A stretch of DNA of 64,000 nt from Saccopteryx bilineata (taxonomy: Eukaryota; Chordata; Mammalia; Chiroptera; Emballonuridae): the NCBI RefSeq assembly GCF_036850765.1, contig NC_089490.1, positions 109,747,074-109,811,073 on the forward strand, written 5' to 3'. A model generated the notes under the pieces. That model was given only the letters and a program-made list of their open reading frames with translations. It did not search any database and was not told where the DNA came from. Below are positions 24,590-36,711 of this stretch, piece after piece. Each line of letters opens with the position of its first letter. The stretch's first letter is position 1. A program made the position numbers and the translations under genes.

Positions 24590-27500
24590 TTTGTTAATGT
24601 GCGCCATTTGGACTAGTGTGAGGTGGCATCTCATTGTGCTTTTAATTTGCATTTCTCTAATGATTAGTGATATGGAACATTTTTTCATCTGCCTATTGGT
24701 CATCTGTATGTCCTCTTTGGAGAAGTGTCTATTCATTTCTTTTGCCCATTTTTTGATTGGATTGTTTGTCTTCCTGATGTTGAGTTTTACAAGTTCTTTA
24801 TAAATTTTGGTTATTAATCCCTTACCACACATATTGTCGAATATGTTCTCCCATTGTGTGGTTTTTTTTTTTTTATTTTGTTCATATTGTCTTTAGCTGT
24901 ACAAAAGCTTTTTAGTTTGATATAGTCCCACTTGTTTACCCTGTCTTTTATTTCACTTGCCTGTGGAGGTAAATCAGCAAATATATTGCTGCGAGAGATG
25001 TCGGAGAGCTTACTGCCTATGTTTTCTTCTTAGATGCTTATGGTTTCACAACTTACTTTGAAGTCTTTTATCCATTTTGAGTTTATTTTTGTGACTGATA
25101 TAAGTTGGTGTTCTAGTTTCATTTTTTTTTTTTTTTGCTGGTAGCTGTCCAATTTTCCAAACACCATTTGTTAAAGAGACTATATGTACTCCATTGTATG
25201 CTCTTATCTCCTTTGTCAAATATCAGTTGTCCATAAATGTGTGGGTTCATTTCTGGGTTCTCAGTTCTGTTCCATTGATCTATATGCCTGTTCTTATGCC
25301 AGTACCAGGCTGTTTTGAGTATAACTTGATATCAGGAAGTATGATATCTCCCACTTTATTCTTTTTTTTCAAGATTCTTGAGGCTATTTGAGTTCTTTTT
25401 TGGTATCATATAAATTTTTGGAATATATGTTCTATATCTTTGAAGTATGTCATTGGCATTTTAATTGGTATTGCATTAAATTTATAAATTGTTTTGGGTA
25501 ATATAGATATTTTAATGATGTTTATTCTTCTTATCCATGAACACAGTATATGCTTCCTCTTGTTTGTATCTTCCTTGATTTCTTTTATCAATATTTTACA
25601 ATTTTTCGAGTACAAGTCTTAAATCTCCTTGGTTAAATTTACTCCTAGGTACTTTATTTGTTTGTTGCAATAGTGAAAGGGATTGTTTCCTTAATTTCTG
25701 TTTCTGAAAGTTTATTGTTGTTGTATAAAAATGCCTCTGACTTCTGAGTATTAATTTTATATCCTGCCACCTTGCTGAATTCATTTATCAGGCCCTGTAG
25801 TTTTTGGACTGAGACTTTAGGGTTTCCTATGTACAGTATCATGTCATAAGCAACTAATGATAGTTTTACTTCTTCTTTTCCAATTTGGATTGCTGTGGCT
25901 AGGACTTCCAGAACTATGTTGAATAAGAGTGGTGAAAGGAGGTACTTCTGTCTTGTTCCTGATCTTAAGGGTATTTCTTTTAACTTTTGTCCCTTGAGTA
26001 TGATGTTGGCTGTGGGTTTGTCATAGATAGCATTTATCATGTTGAGGTATGTTTCCTGTAACCCAGTTTGCTTAGAGTTTTGATCACAAATGAGTGCTGG
26101 ATTTTATTAAATGCATTTTTTGCATCTATTGAAATTATCATGTGGTTTTTCTCCTTCCTTTTGTTTATGTGATGAATCACATTGATTGATTTACAAATAT
26201 TGTACCAGCCTTACCTCCCCAGAATAAACCCCACTTGATCACGATGTATGAATTTTTTCATGTATTGCTGGATTCGGTTTGTAATATTTTGTAGAGGATT
26301 TTAGCATCTAAATTCATCAGGGATATTGGCCTGTAATTTTCTTTCTTTCTTTTTTTTTTGTAATTTTCTTTTTTTGTGTTGTGTTGCCTGGTTTTGGAAT
26401 CAGAATTATGCTTGCCTCATAAAAGGAGCTTGGAAATCTTTTCTCCTCTTGAATTTTATGAGAGCTTGAGAAGGATAGGAGTTATTTCTTCTTTGAATAT
26501 TTGGTAGATTTCACCTGTGATGCCATCTGGCCCAGGGCTTCTGTTTGTAGGGAGTTTTTTGATAACTGTTTCAATCTCATTTGTTGTAATTGGTCTGTTT
26601 AGGTTTTCTGATTCTTCTAGATTGATTTTGAAAGATAATATGTTTTAAGAAATTTGTCCATGTCACCTAGGTTATCTAATTTTTTGGCATACAGTTCTTC
26701 ATAGTATTTTCTTATAATCCTTTGTATTTCTGTTGTTTCAGTTGTTATTTCTCCACTCCCATTTCTAATTTTATTTTTTTGAGTCTTTCTCTTTTTTTTC
26801 TTGGTGAGTCTGGTTAAAGGTTCATCAATCTTGTTTACCTTTTCAGAGAATCAGCTCTAGATTTTATTGATCCTCTGTATTTTTTTTTTAGTCTCTATGT
26901 CATTTTTTCCCACTCTTATCTTTATTATTTTCTTCCTTCTACTTTCTCTGGGCTTTACTTGCTGTTCTTTTTCTAGTTATTTTAGATGCAGGGTTAAGTT
27001 ATTTATTTGAGCTTTTTCTAGCTTTTTGAGGTATGCTTGTAATGCTATGAACTTCCCTTTCATGACTGGTTTTGCTGTGTTTCATAAATTTTGAGTTGTA
27101 TGCTCATTTTCATTCATTTTTTTTTATTATTATTATTTTTTCTGAAGCTGGAAACAGGGAGAGACAGTCAGACAGACTCCTGCATGCGCCCGACCGGGAT
27201 CCACTCGGCACGCCCACCTGGGGCGACGCTCTGCCCGCCAGGGGGCGATGCTCTGCCCATCCTGGGCGTCGCCATGTTGCGACCAGAGCCACTCTAGCGC
27301 CTGGGGCAGAGGCCACAGAGCCATCCCCAGCGCCCGGGCCATCTTTGCTCCAATGGAGCCTTGGCTGCGGGAGGGGAAGAGAGAGACAGAGAGGGAAAGC
27401 GCGGCGGAGGGGTGGAGAAGCAAATGAGCGCTTCTCCTGTGTGCCCTGGCAGGGAATCGAACCCGGGTCCTCGGCACGCTAGGCCGACGCTCTACCGCTG

Positions 27501-28030
27501 AGCCAACTGGCCAGGGCCCAACATTTTCATTCATTTTTAGAAATTTTTTTATTTCTTCTTTGATCTCATTGTTAACCCATTTGTTATTTAATAACATGCT
27601 ATTTAGTTTCCAAGTGTTTGAGAGTTTTTCAATTTTTCTGTTGAGGTAGATTTCTTGTTTCATGCCATTGTGATCAGAGAAGATGCTTGATATGATTTCA
27701 TTCTTCTTAAATTTGTTGAGACCCGTTTTGTGCCCTAACATTTGGTGTATCTTAGAGAATGTATCATGAGCACTTGAAATGAATGTATATTCTGCTGCTT
27801 TAGGGTGAAATGTTCTGAAGATATTTATTAAATCCAGTTGATCTAGTACGTTCTTTAAATCTGCTGTTTCTTTGTTAATTTTCCTTCTTGAGGGTATATC
27901 TATTGATGTTAATGGGGTATTGACATCATCTATTTTTATAGTATTGCTGTTGATCTCGCACTTTAGGTCCATCAAAATCTGCTTTATATATTTAGGTGCT
28001 CCTATATTTGGTGCTTAGATATTTATAATG
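24590..28030 (-). pseudogene. L1 ORF2 remnants of the older antisense L1
   Basis: Minus-strand pieces with ORF2 similarity: 27540-27975 (endonuclease: FRTFHPKAAEYTF, SIFSDH), 25654-26040 (reverse transcriptase region, with VAYDM where FADD is expected), 25406-25615, and 24600-24832 (C-terminal part). Frameshifts, stops and two SINE insertions (24185-24582, 27122-27519) interrupt it. Altered catalytic residues show it is long dead. Confidence 0.8.
27122..27519 (-). mobile_element. Rhin-type SINE, nested in L1
   Basis: Tail tctgaagctggaaaca, tRNA head ending gccaactggccagggcc. The duplication cattttcattcattttt flanks it (about 27105-27121 and 27522-27538). It interrupts the endonuclease part of ORF2. 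Confidence 0.9.
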
Positions 28031-28293
28031 GTATATCTTCTTGTTGGATTGCTCCCTTTATCATTATGTAGTGACCTTTTTTTTTATCTCTTCCTATATA
28101 GCCTTTGTTTTAAAATCTACTGTGTCAAATATAAATATTGCTATCCCAGCTTTTTTTCACTTCCATTTGCATGAAATATTTTTTCCAACCCTTTACTTTC
28201 AGTCTATGTATATCTTTTGTTTTGAGGTGTGTCTTGTACACAGCATATGTATGGGTCCTGTTTTCTTATCCATTCAGCTACCTTATGTCTTTT

Positions 28294-28650
28294 TTTTTTT
28301 TTTCTGTATTTTTCTGAAGCCGAAAATGGGGAGAGACAGTCAGACAGACTCCCGCATGCGCCCGACCGGGATCCACCCGGCACGCCCACCAGGGGGTGAT
28401 GCTCTGCCCCTCTGGAGCAGAGCCACTCTAGTGCCTGGGGCAGAGGCCAAGGAGCCATCCCCAGGGCCCGGGCCATCTTTGCTCCAGTGGAGCCTCGGCT
28501 GCGGGAGGGGAAAAGAGAGACAGAGAGGGAGGAGAGGGGGAGGGGTGGAGAAGCAGATGGGCGCTTCTCCTGTGTGCCCTGGCCGGGAATTGAACCCGGG
28601 ACTTCTACATGCCAGGCCGACGCTCTACCACTGAGCCAACCGGCCAGGGC
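28294..28650 (-). mobile_element. Rhin-type SINE, nested in L1
   Basis: Shorter body than its relatives: one gcgacgctctgcccacc unit is missing. The duplication ctacc(t/c)tatgtctttt, with one mismatch, flanks it (28278-28293 and 28651-28666). Confidence 0.9.
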
Positions 28651-28669
28651 CTACCCTATGTCTTTTGAT

Positions 28670-29700
28670 TGGATTATTCAAATCATTATTGATATGTAGT
28701 TGTTTATTGCCATTTTATTCTTTAAATCTATGTTCCTCTTTTACTAGATATTTCCCCCCCTTTGTTCTGTTTACTACAGGCCCCTTAACATTTCTTGAAG
28801 CATTGGTTTGGTTATAATCAATTCCTTGAGTTTTTTTTTTTTTTTTTTTTTGTCTGGGAAGCTTTTTATTTCTCCTTCAATTTTACATGATAGTTTTGCT
28901 GGATAAAGTAGTCTTTGTTGTAAGCTCTTGTTCTGCATTAATATGAATATTTCTTGTCATTTCCTTCTAGCCTTAAGTGTTTCTGTTGAGAAGTTGCGTG
29001 TCATCCTTATGGGGGCTTCTTTGTAGGTGATCGACTTATTCTTCTCTTGTGGCTTTTAGTATTTTTTCTTTATTTTTAGCTTTGTTATTTTAATTATGAT
29101 GTGTCTTGGTGTAGATTTTATTCAGTTTTTCCTTAATGAAATTCTCTGTCCTTCTTGAACTTGCGTGACTTTTTCCTATATCATTTTAGGGAAGCTTTCA
29201 GCTATGATTTCTTCAAACAGGCTCTCTATCTCTTGTTCTTTCTCTTCTTCTTCAGGAACCCCTATGATGAGTATGTTGTTTCTCTTTATGCTTTCACAGA
29301 GCTCTCTTAGAGTTTCCTCAGACTTTTTGAGCCTCTTTTCTTTTTGCTGCTCTGCTTCCGTAATTTCGTTTATCTTGTCTTCTAAATTGCTGTTTCGATC
29401 CTCTTCTTCATCCAGCCTGCTTTATTTCATTCTAGTGCAGTCTTCATTTCTGATATTGTATTTGTCATTTATGATAGGTTCTTCTTTATGATTTCAATGT
29501 CCTTTTTGATGCTTGTTATTTATTTAGGTGCTCATTGTGTCCATCCATTGTTGCTCTAATATCTTTAAAAATTCTAATAATCATTTTAAACCCTGCATTT
29601 GGTAGTTTGATTATTTCCATCTCAATTAGTTCTTTTTTCAGGGGTTTCTCTTGTTTATTCATTCAGATTGTATTTCTCTGTCTTCCCATTTTGTCTGTGT
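28670..29700 (-). pseudogene. L1 ORF1 remnant of the older antisense L1
   Basis: Antisense reading of about 29000-29500 gives an E/K/Q/S-rich coiled-coil segment with the ORF1 phrase order, but no continuous frame. The plus-strand frames here (29165-29491 and 29535-29732) are shadows of it. Confidence 0.55.
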
Positions 29701-30389
29701 ATACATTCCTCATTTGGGTGTGTTGTTTGTGAATCTAGCTAAGTCTAGGGTTGGTATTGTCTGCCTTCAACTTTTAGTTGTGTTATTTCTAGGTCTTCTT
29801 GGGTTGGCATCAGCTGTTATTTGTAATCTGCTGTGGGCTACTTATCTGCTATCACTGTTCATTTTGTATCTTACCGCTGAATGTGCCTGCCCTGGACATC
29901 TCTGTCTTGAGCCTGATGGAGATCAATGGGTGTCGCTGCCTATGACAGGCAGTTATCAACCTTTTTAGAGCTACAGGTGATGCAGATCTTGTGGCTACCT
30001 CTGCTGGGCCCAGGTGCCATTATACATATCAGGTGCACTCCTAGGCTTGCTTTTATCTACTCTTGGCCTGGGTGAAGTTTCTTTAAAAGTTTAAGTTCCC
30101 CTGAGATCCGCTTTTTGTTCCTCTTATTGCTGGCTACTTTTTGGGTTCAATACTGTAATTCAGTGATAATGTACGGTATTGGGTCTGACTTGCTCCTTAG
30201 CCTCAGGTGTCATTCTATTCAGACTTTTAAATTTTATTTTATTTTGCTTTTTTCTTCTTTTTCAGCAATCAGTAGGATGTAGTCACAGGGGTCCAGTGGG
30301 TGTGGCCTCTCTGTTCCTGTTGTGTGGTCTGCCACCAGGCCACCTCCACTGTTGCTGCCTGGGCATTTGTGCTCAGGTGCCTTCGAGGC

Positions 30390-31070
30390 TGTCTATCCTC
30401 CGCTGCCACTGATGGCGGGTGTGCATTCCGGGTAAGTTTGGGCATGATTTTGGGCCTCTGCAGTGTCTGCCACAGTTTCCACACCCACATGTGGGCCTGC
30501 TCACACCCGCTTGGACCTCTTCTGGGGCTGCCTCGGCCTCTGCTGCTGCCGAGGGTGGGTCTGCGTTGCCTGGGTGTTTGTGCCTTGACTCAGACCTCCT
30601 CAGCAGCCACTGCAGCTCCCACCTCAGTGACCAGACCTGTGTGCTCCCTCTCGGACCACTGCCGAGATCATTTGTCTTCTGATGCTGCTGAGGGCATACA
30701 AGCAAAACGGGCAGGTTTGCATCCCAGGGCAGACCTCCGCAGCGGCTGCCACAAGTTCCTCCCTTCCTCCCTCACTGTCTGGCTTGAGAATGTCTGTGCA
30801 GACCCCCTTTGCTGTCGCTTGGGCCTCTGCCCCCACCAAGGGCAGGCCCATGCCACAGGCCAGACTGTGTACGAGTTCGGACCTCTGCAGCGGCCTCTGC
30901 GGTTTCAACCTGCATGGGCCTGCCTTCGTGCTCTCACTCCGACCACCTTTACTTGCTCTGACCACCTTGACTTCCGCAGCCAAGCCATGGCTACCGCTGC
31001 TGCGCCCTGCCACCTCTGGCCCGCCCACCCCCATTGAGCACTCAGCAGGGGTGGTGGGGTTGTGCTGTAA
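30390..31070 (-). repeat. Degenerate tandem units of about 140 bp in an L1 5'UTR
   Basis: A 'cctctgcag/cctccgcag' phrase preceded by a 'gggcagg/gggtgggt' phrase recurs with starts near 30451, 30593, 30733 and 30880, about 140 bases apart. The copies are diverged. Tandem monomer promoters are known from mouse L1; here they lie upstream of ORF1 of the antisense L1. Confidence 0.5.
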
Positions 31071-31734
31071 CTTAGACCTTTGCACTCACTATTTGTTTCT
31101 CTAACGTGCTGCCTGCCTCTAAGTGTTTCTTTTTTCTAACTGGGGCAGTACGGCCTCTGGTGGATGGGGTAATTTCTTTCCTTTGTTGGTGATGCTGTTC
31201 CCAGGAAAAATGTTCAGTTTAGATTTGGGGAGTGACTCAGTCCAGAGGTTAGGGTGTCCATCCTTCAAAATATCTCCCTCTGTGCTTCTGAGACCACTCT
31301 GTCCCCTGGCATCTCCAGTTTTCCCAGCACTTCCTGTTCCTGAAGCTCTGGGAAAGTGGCTATGAGCAAGGCTCTTCATGCAATCCCTTTAGTACAGAGC
31401 CTGCGTCCAAGAATTCTGTCTCCTTCTCTCAAACAGTATCTAGGCTCTTTTCTCAGCCAAATATTGTTGGTAAGCCCCTTCCAGGCTCCAGGGCTCTAAG
31501 CTGGGGTTCTGGTTTTTGGGCTGAGGACCTACAACTCACCAAGCAACCCGCCCCATCATGAGACCCCTGGGAGTGGGGAAGCCTTTTCCACATTTCTGCC
31601 TTTCCTTCCAGTCACAGTGTGGGTTCTTTGGTGGTCCTTGGCTGTAGAATCCTCTTAGTTTAGTCCAAACTTGGTCTTTCAAGATGAGTGTTCTCAGAAT
31701 TAAGTTGTCATCCACCCTGGTTCTGGGAAGTGGG

Positions 31735-31933
31735 ATTTGGAGCATCTGCCTACTATGTGTACATCTTTCCTCCTCTGTATCATAATTCAATGTACTGTGT
31801 AATGAATCCTTATCCTCAAGGCATTGCTCATGCAGTGATTGGGAAACCTCTCTTCACACTGGGTCCAGATGCACTTATGTCTTCTTGTATCCATGAAGTA
31901 TCTGCAATTTATGAGAACATGATCTTTCTCTGA
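31735..31933 (+). other. Unidentified short open segment
   Basis: An open frame of about 66 codons, ending TGA at 31931, follows the L1 5' end. It reads as ordinary amino-acid composition rather than low complexity, with aromatic residues near its start. I do not recognise it. It may be a fragment of a processed pseudogene, an extension of the L1 5'UTR, or chance. Confidence 0.15.
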
Positions 31934-33237
31934 GGAGTCAATGCATTTAGATAATATCACTCTATGTGATATTTTGAGATAATGATAGGGGATGTTAAAT
32001 AAAGACTCTGCTCCTAGACAAATTTTCATTTGATTTCTTAGGGTACTTACTAGTTTTGATACCTTGAAAAAATACCATCATTAATGGCTTCCAAATTTTC
32101 CTACGTCCTAATGAGAATCATACTACTATTTAGTGACTTGCATATTTTCAGCCATTATGTGCTATAGCTGTTTATTAAAACATTACATAAATAACATAGA
32201 AGAGCTACAGTAAGGCAAATGTATCCATGGCAAGCAGTCTCCCAGATTAATATTTTAGAATGCTTATTCACTGAGAACAAGATTTTATTGGTTGAGAGTA
32301 GCAAATAGGTTTTAGACTAAGGATCTAAAAGAAAGAATACATTAATAAATGTACTAACTAAACTTACAGTTTCATATTGCAGAAATGGTTGCCTGATTCC
32401 AAATATCTCCTCTGTCTCCCCCAAATCTATATAATCAATAAGGAAAGCAAAGAAAACCACTTAAGACTCATGCCCTTTCAGTGCCTCTGCATCAGAGACA
32501 AAGAATAGCAAAACTTTTAAATTATCTGTAGGTAGAGAAAACAAATTAACAGAGCTCTTGCTCCAGCATACTACTGAATGCTCATGTTATAAGGTAGGGG
32601 GATTAGTCCTTAAAATATTCTATTAAAAGAGAAAACAACATAGAAGCACAGACATACTTAACTCAGGAAGGTAAAACTGCAACAACAATTTCCAAAATAC
32701 TTAACATAGTTTGGAACTGGTAGTTCATAATGAAGAAGGGTTTGAAATGTCAGATAAGAAGTGAGAAACTTGAAAAAAAAAACATTTTTTTCCCTGTAAA
32801 AGAAGCATATAAGAAAGAAGGTGTGGTGTATCTTAGAGACATGAGTGTAAGAGCCAAGAAATAATTTGAAAGATTTAAGGATCCTGAAGTAATAAAAGCA
32901 AAATAAAAGTATGTTTTTCCCCTCCCAGCTCCATACAAGCACCGTCCATAAAAGAAACTGCGCAGAATAAGGAAGAACTGACAGGAGGGAAAGCTCTCTA
33001 ACTGGGAATCTTGGCCATTAAATAAATAGAATTAAAAAAACCAGACTGTATTTACATAAAAACCTTTTTAACACTTCAAGAATGTAAACAGGATATTTTC
33101 TACATAAGAAAAATCATTCATCTAAAAGAGGAAACAACCACAAGTCTGAAGAAAAATGTGGTATAATACTGAAATTAAATTAGATATCCTCATAGAATCA
33201 AAGAAAGAACAGAGATGTAAAGTTAATAAAAAAAGTT
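31934..33237. other. Non-coding DNA
   Basis: About 1.3 kb of AT-rich unique-looking sequence with no gene or repeat supported. Confidence 0.4.
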
Positions 33238-33390
33238 GAACAGAGGACAATCTGACTTTGGGTTAAATGTATACAACAGAATTGAATGACAAGATGAACT
33301 GGACATGTTTTCTTTGAATATATGTACTATATGTACCCTGTGTTATGATGTCACCCCATTAAAATAAAAATTTATTTATTAAAAAAAAAG
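33238..33390 (+). mobile_element. Short 5'-truncated L1 3' end
   Basis: About 150 bases matching the 3'UTR end of the young L1 (agaggacaatctgactttggg ... gtcaccccattaaaa) with an A tail. It is flanked by aaaaaaagttga copies (33226-33238 and about 33381-33393). It lies directly against the 5' end of the next L1. Confidence 0.8.
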
Positions 33391-35174
33391 TTGATGTCGG
33401 AGTGACATCAGACAAATGGCACCTTGAGCGATACTCCCAATTTCTCCCCTTGAAATTTCAACAAATTCAACAACTAAACACAGAGAAAAGAATCTCAGGA
33501 GCACCTGAAGTATACACACACCAGACAAAAATATGATTGGGTGAAAAGGTGGCTGAATATATAATCCATTCTGAAGAAAATAAGATGGAGAATGGGGTTT
33601 TTCACTTTCCTCACTGATCTGAAGAAGGAGCGCTTTTTTTTTGAGCAGAGCGAAGTAGAGAGTCTGAGAGAGGGGAAGGACCTGAGTTATGTAGGTGCTC
33701 ATAAAATAGAAAGAACACACCAGCTCTGCCTGATATCACTGATGCAGGGCATGTGCTTGGGCATTGGGCTCCAACTAAAATTACCAGAGGAGGGTGCCTT
33801 CATGGGCTGGTGCCAGCATCTTTGTGCATTCCCAGCTCCACCTAGCACCACTGGCTCTGGGTGCAAGGACCAGAGTGCTCAGCCTGAGATTATCAGTGCT
33901 AGGCATCTGTGTGAGTTGTTGCCAGCAACTCTGGACATTGCCGGATCCACGATCACCAGTGCAGGGCATGCACTCGGGGAAAAATCCTTAGCCTGAGTCT
34001 GCCTACACTGGGCCCCTCTGTGTGCCAATACAAGCATCTGAGTGCATTCCCAGTTCCGACTGAGATCAAGGGTGTTGGGTGTCTGAGTGGGTGGGTGCTG
34101 GCTTCTGTGTGCATTGCTGGAGTCCTGAAAGCTGGACACACACCTGGCTTACGGTGGGCTACCAAAAGTGCACGAGGGAGAAGCCCATGGAGATTAGACC
34201 CATGGAGCGCTGAGGTATACTAGACCTGCCTGCTGGCCCATAGAATTTTGCCTGTGTGTAACAGAAAGGTGCTTGATCTGTGATCAACTCACAGCCCTTC
34301 CTTCTCTCACTGGTGGCTCTCATTGCCTCTGCCTTGACCAGAACTGTGCTTTTAGCAGTACTGGAGGAAGGACCTGGCTGTGCATAGATCCTCCTGCCCT
34401 GCAGACAGTGGTTGAGGCAAACCCCACAGCTAGGTTCCCAGGCTTCTAGCTCCAGTGGAAGGGATGTGGGGAGAGGCACCTGGAAAACTGAGACAGCTAT
34501 TGCTATAGGCATAAAATTGCAAAGCCCGGACAAGTCCCACCTACCAATGCGACTGAGGTTTAGCCTATATCATTGCCACAGAGACACATCAGCAGACTCC
34601 TGCCCAAGAGCCCCACAGGGGCAAAACTCGCAGTATAGTACCACCTGCCAAAAAAGGAAGAAGTTACCTCTCAAAACCAGAAAAAAATTACATTTTTATA
34701 ACACTTTTTGTCATTTTAGTCATATTTTCTTTCTTTTTTCCCTTTCCTATTGAATTTCATTATCCATGGTTGTTACATTTTTCATTATTGTTTAGTGTGA
34801 GGGTTTCATTTCAGAAATCTTTACTTCTTTTTTTTGTTCTTTTTTTCTCTCGTCTCTTCCCATTTCTTCTCCTTTCTCATTTTTATCTCTTTTTTTGCCC
34901 TCTCACTCTAATCATTATTTATCATCAAATTATTATATTTTGGACACTTATTTTTCTTTGTGGCAGTTTGCTTGTTTTTTTACTTCATTTTTTTTCTCTC
35001 ATTTATCATTTTCCCTCAGTTCCTGTTCCTTGTTCTTTGTAGTTTTTGATCCACTTATCATTATAAAATTTTTGTTTCTTCACTGTATTTTTTTTCATTT
35101 TTTAAATTTATCTCTTATTAGTGTTATTAATAATATCACTTTCAAATTCCATTAAGAAAAAAGAAATTAAATAT

Positions 35175-36069
35175 CATGGATACAAGAGACAGAGATGTAG
35201 CTCAGATAGATGAGGAGATATCTCCAGAAAAAATTTCAATTACTTAGAAACCTAGGAGTTAAATGACAGAGAATTCAAAATTGAAGTCCTAAAAATACTC
35301 AGTGAAAGACAAGAAGGCTCTGAAAGGCAATTTAAAGAGCACACACACAAAAAACCAATTTAATGACCAAAAAGAATACTTCACCAAGGAAATTGAAACT
35401 ATAATAAGGAACCAAACAGAGATGAAAAAATCAATACATGACCTGAGAAACAAGGTAACAAGCTTAGCTAATAGAACAGGACAGATAGAAGAGAGAATTA
35501 GTGACATAGAAGATAGGCAACTAGAGATACTACAGAGAGAAGAGGAGAGAGACTCACAAATTCAAAAAGTTGAGAAAGCCCTACAAGAATTGTCTGACTC
35601 CATCAGAAAGAGCAACATAGAATAATGGGTATATCAGAAGGAGAAGAGAGAGAAAAAGGAATGGAGAACATATTTAAACAAATAATTGTTGAGAACTTCC
35701 CAAGCCTGTGGGAAGAATTAGAGCCTCGAATCCAAGAAGCAAATAGAACATTGAGTTACCTTAACACAAACAGACCTACTCCAAGGCATATTGTAATGAA
35801 ATTATCACAAATCAATGACAAAGAAAAAATCCTCAAGGCAGCCAGGGAAAAGAAGAATACAACATACAAAGGAAGGCTCATTAGGCTATCATCAGATTTT
35901 TCATCAGAAACTCTATAAGCCAGAAGAGACTGGTTGCCAATATTTAACGTTCTGAAAGGGAGGAACTTCCAAGAATATTATATTCATCAAAGCTATCCTT
36001 TATTTATTCATTTTATTTATTTATTTAAAAGATTTTATTTATTCATTATAGAGAGGGGGAGAGAGAGAG

Positions 36070-36102
<33 letters not shown>

Positions 36103-36368
36103 AGGGGGGAGGAGCAGGAAGCATCAACTTCCATATGTGCCTTGACCAGGCAAGCCCAGGGTTTTGAACCGGCAACCTCAGCATTTCCAGGTTGATGTTT
36201 TATCCACTGCACCATCACAGGTCAGGCCAAAGCTATCCTTTAAATATGAAGGGAAAATAAAAGCATTAGCTGATATAGAGAAGATGAGGAAAGTTATCAC
36301 CAGAAAACCCCCATTTCAGGAAATACATAAGAGGGTTATCAGACCACATACAAAGAACAAAACAAAAT
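35175..36368 (+). pseudogene. L1 ORF1, disrupted
   Basis: Coiled-coil part at 35302-35625; RRM and C-terminal part at 35625-35918; the end of the frame lies after the SINE at 36001-36228. At least two frameshifts and the SINE insertion break it. Compared with the intact ORF1 at 11849, residue order is the same. Confidence 0.85.
36001..36228 (-). mobile_element. VES-type SINE, nested in L1 ORF1
   Basis: Antisense: GA-rich tail, gcatcaacttccatatgtgc, gaaccggcaacctcagcatt, tRNA-like head ending accatcacaggtcaggc. The 12-bp duplication aaagctatcctt flanks it perfectly (35989-36000 and 36229-36240). Confidence 0.93.
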
Positions 36369-36711
36369 AAATAAAATCACAATAAAAGTTCTAGGATCAC
36401 AATAAAAACAAGAATAATCTATGACAATAAAAACAAAAAGGGGAGAGAACAAAAATTAGCAGTAGCAAAGGAGGATGGTGTGCAGAAGCACTGATGAGAT
36501 AATGGACTACAAGGAATATGACATATATGCTTTTCATTACTTAATGGTAACAACCCCTGAAAATACCACTACTGAAACACATGACTTAAATAAAGAAGAA
36601 ACAGAAGAAAGAAGTATGGAATACAGTCAAACAAAAACAAATGACAGGAAAACAAAAGAGAAGAGCGAAACAAGAAACAGAGCTATCAGAAAGCAATATA
36701 TAAAATGTCAA

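Larger units (their letters stand above)
23525..31730 (-). mobile_element. Older full-length L1, antisense, with three nested SINEs
   Basis: From the antisense 3' end (taattttaatttattgtg-like start near 23530) through ORF2, ORF1 (about 28.7-29.7 kb) and a long GC-rich 5'UTR to about 31.73 kb. Without the three nested SINEs it is about 7.0 kb. It differs in 3'UTR and 5'UTR from the copy at 9473-17284, so it is another subfamily. No target-site duplication was found and the 5' boundary is approximate. Confidence 0.85.

Noticed and set aside
24004..24597. 197-codon frame with Arg/Pro-rich C-terminus
   Set aside because: It runs through antisense L1 and a SINE; repeat artefact.
30300..31037. 245-codon open frame, Cys/Pro/Ser-rich
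   Set aside because: It lies in the antisense L1 5'UTR tandem units; composition artefact.
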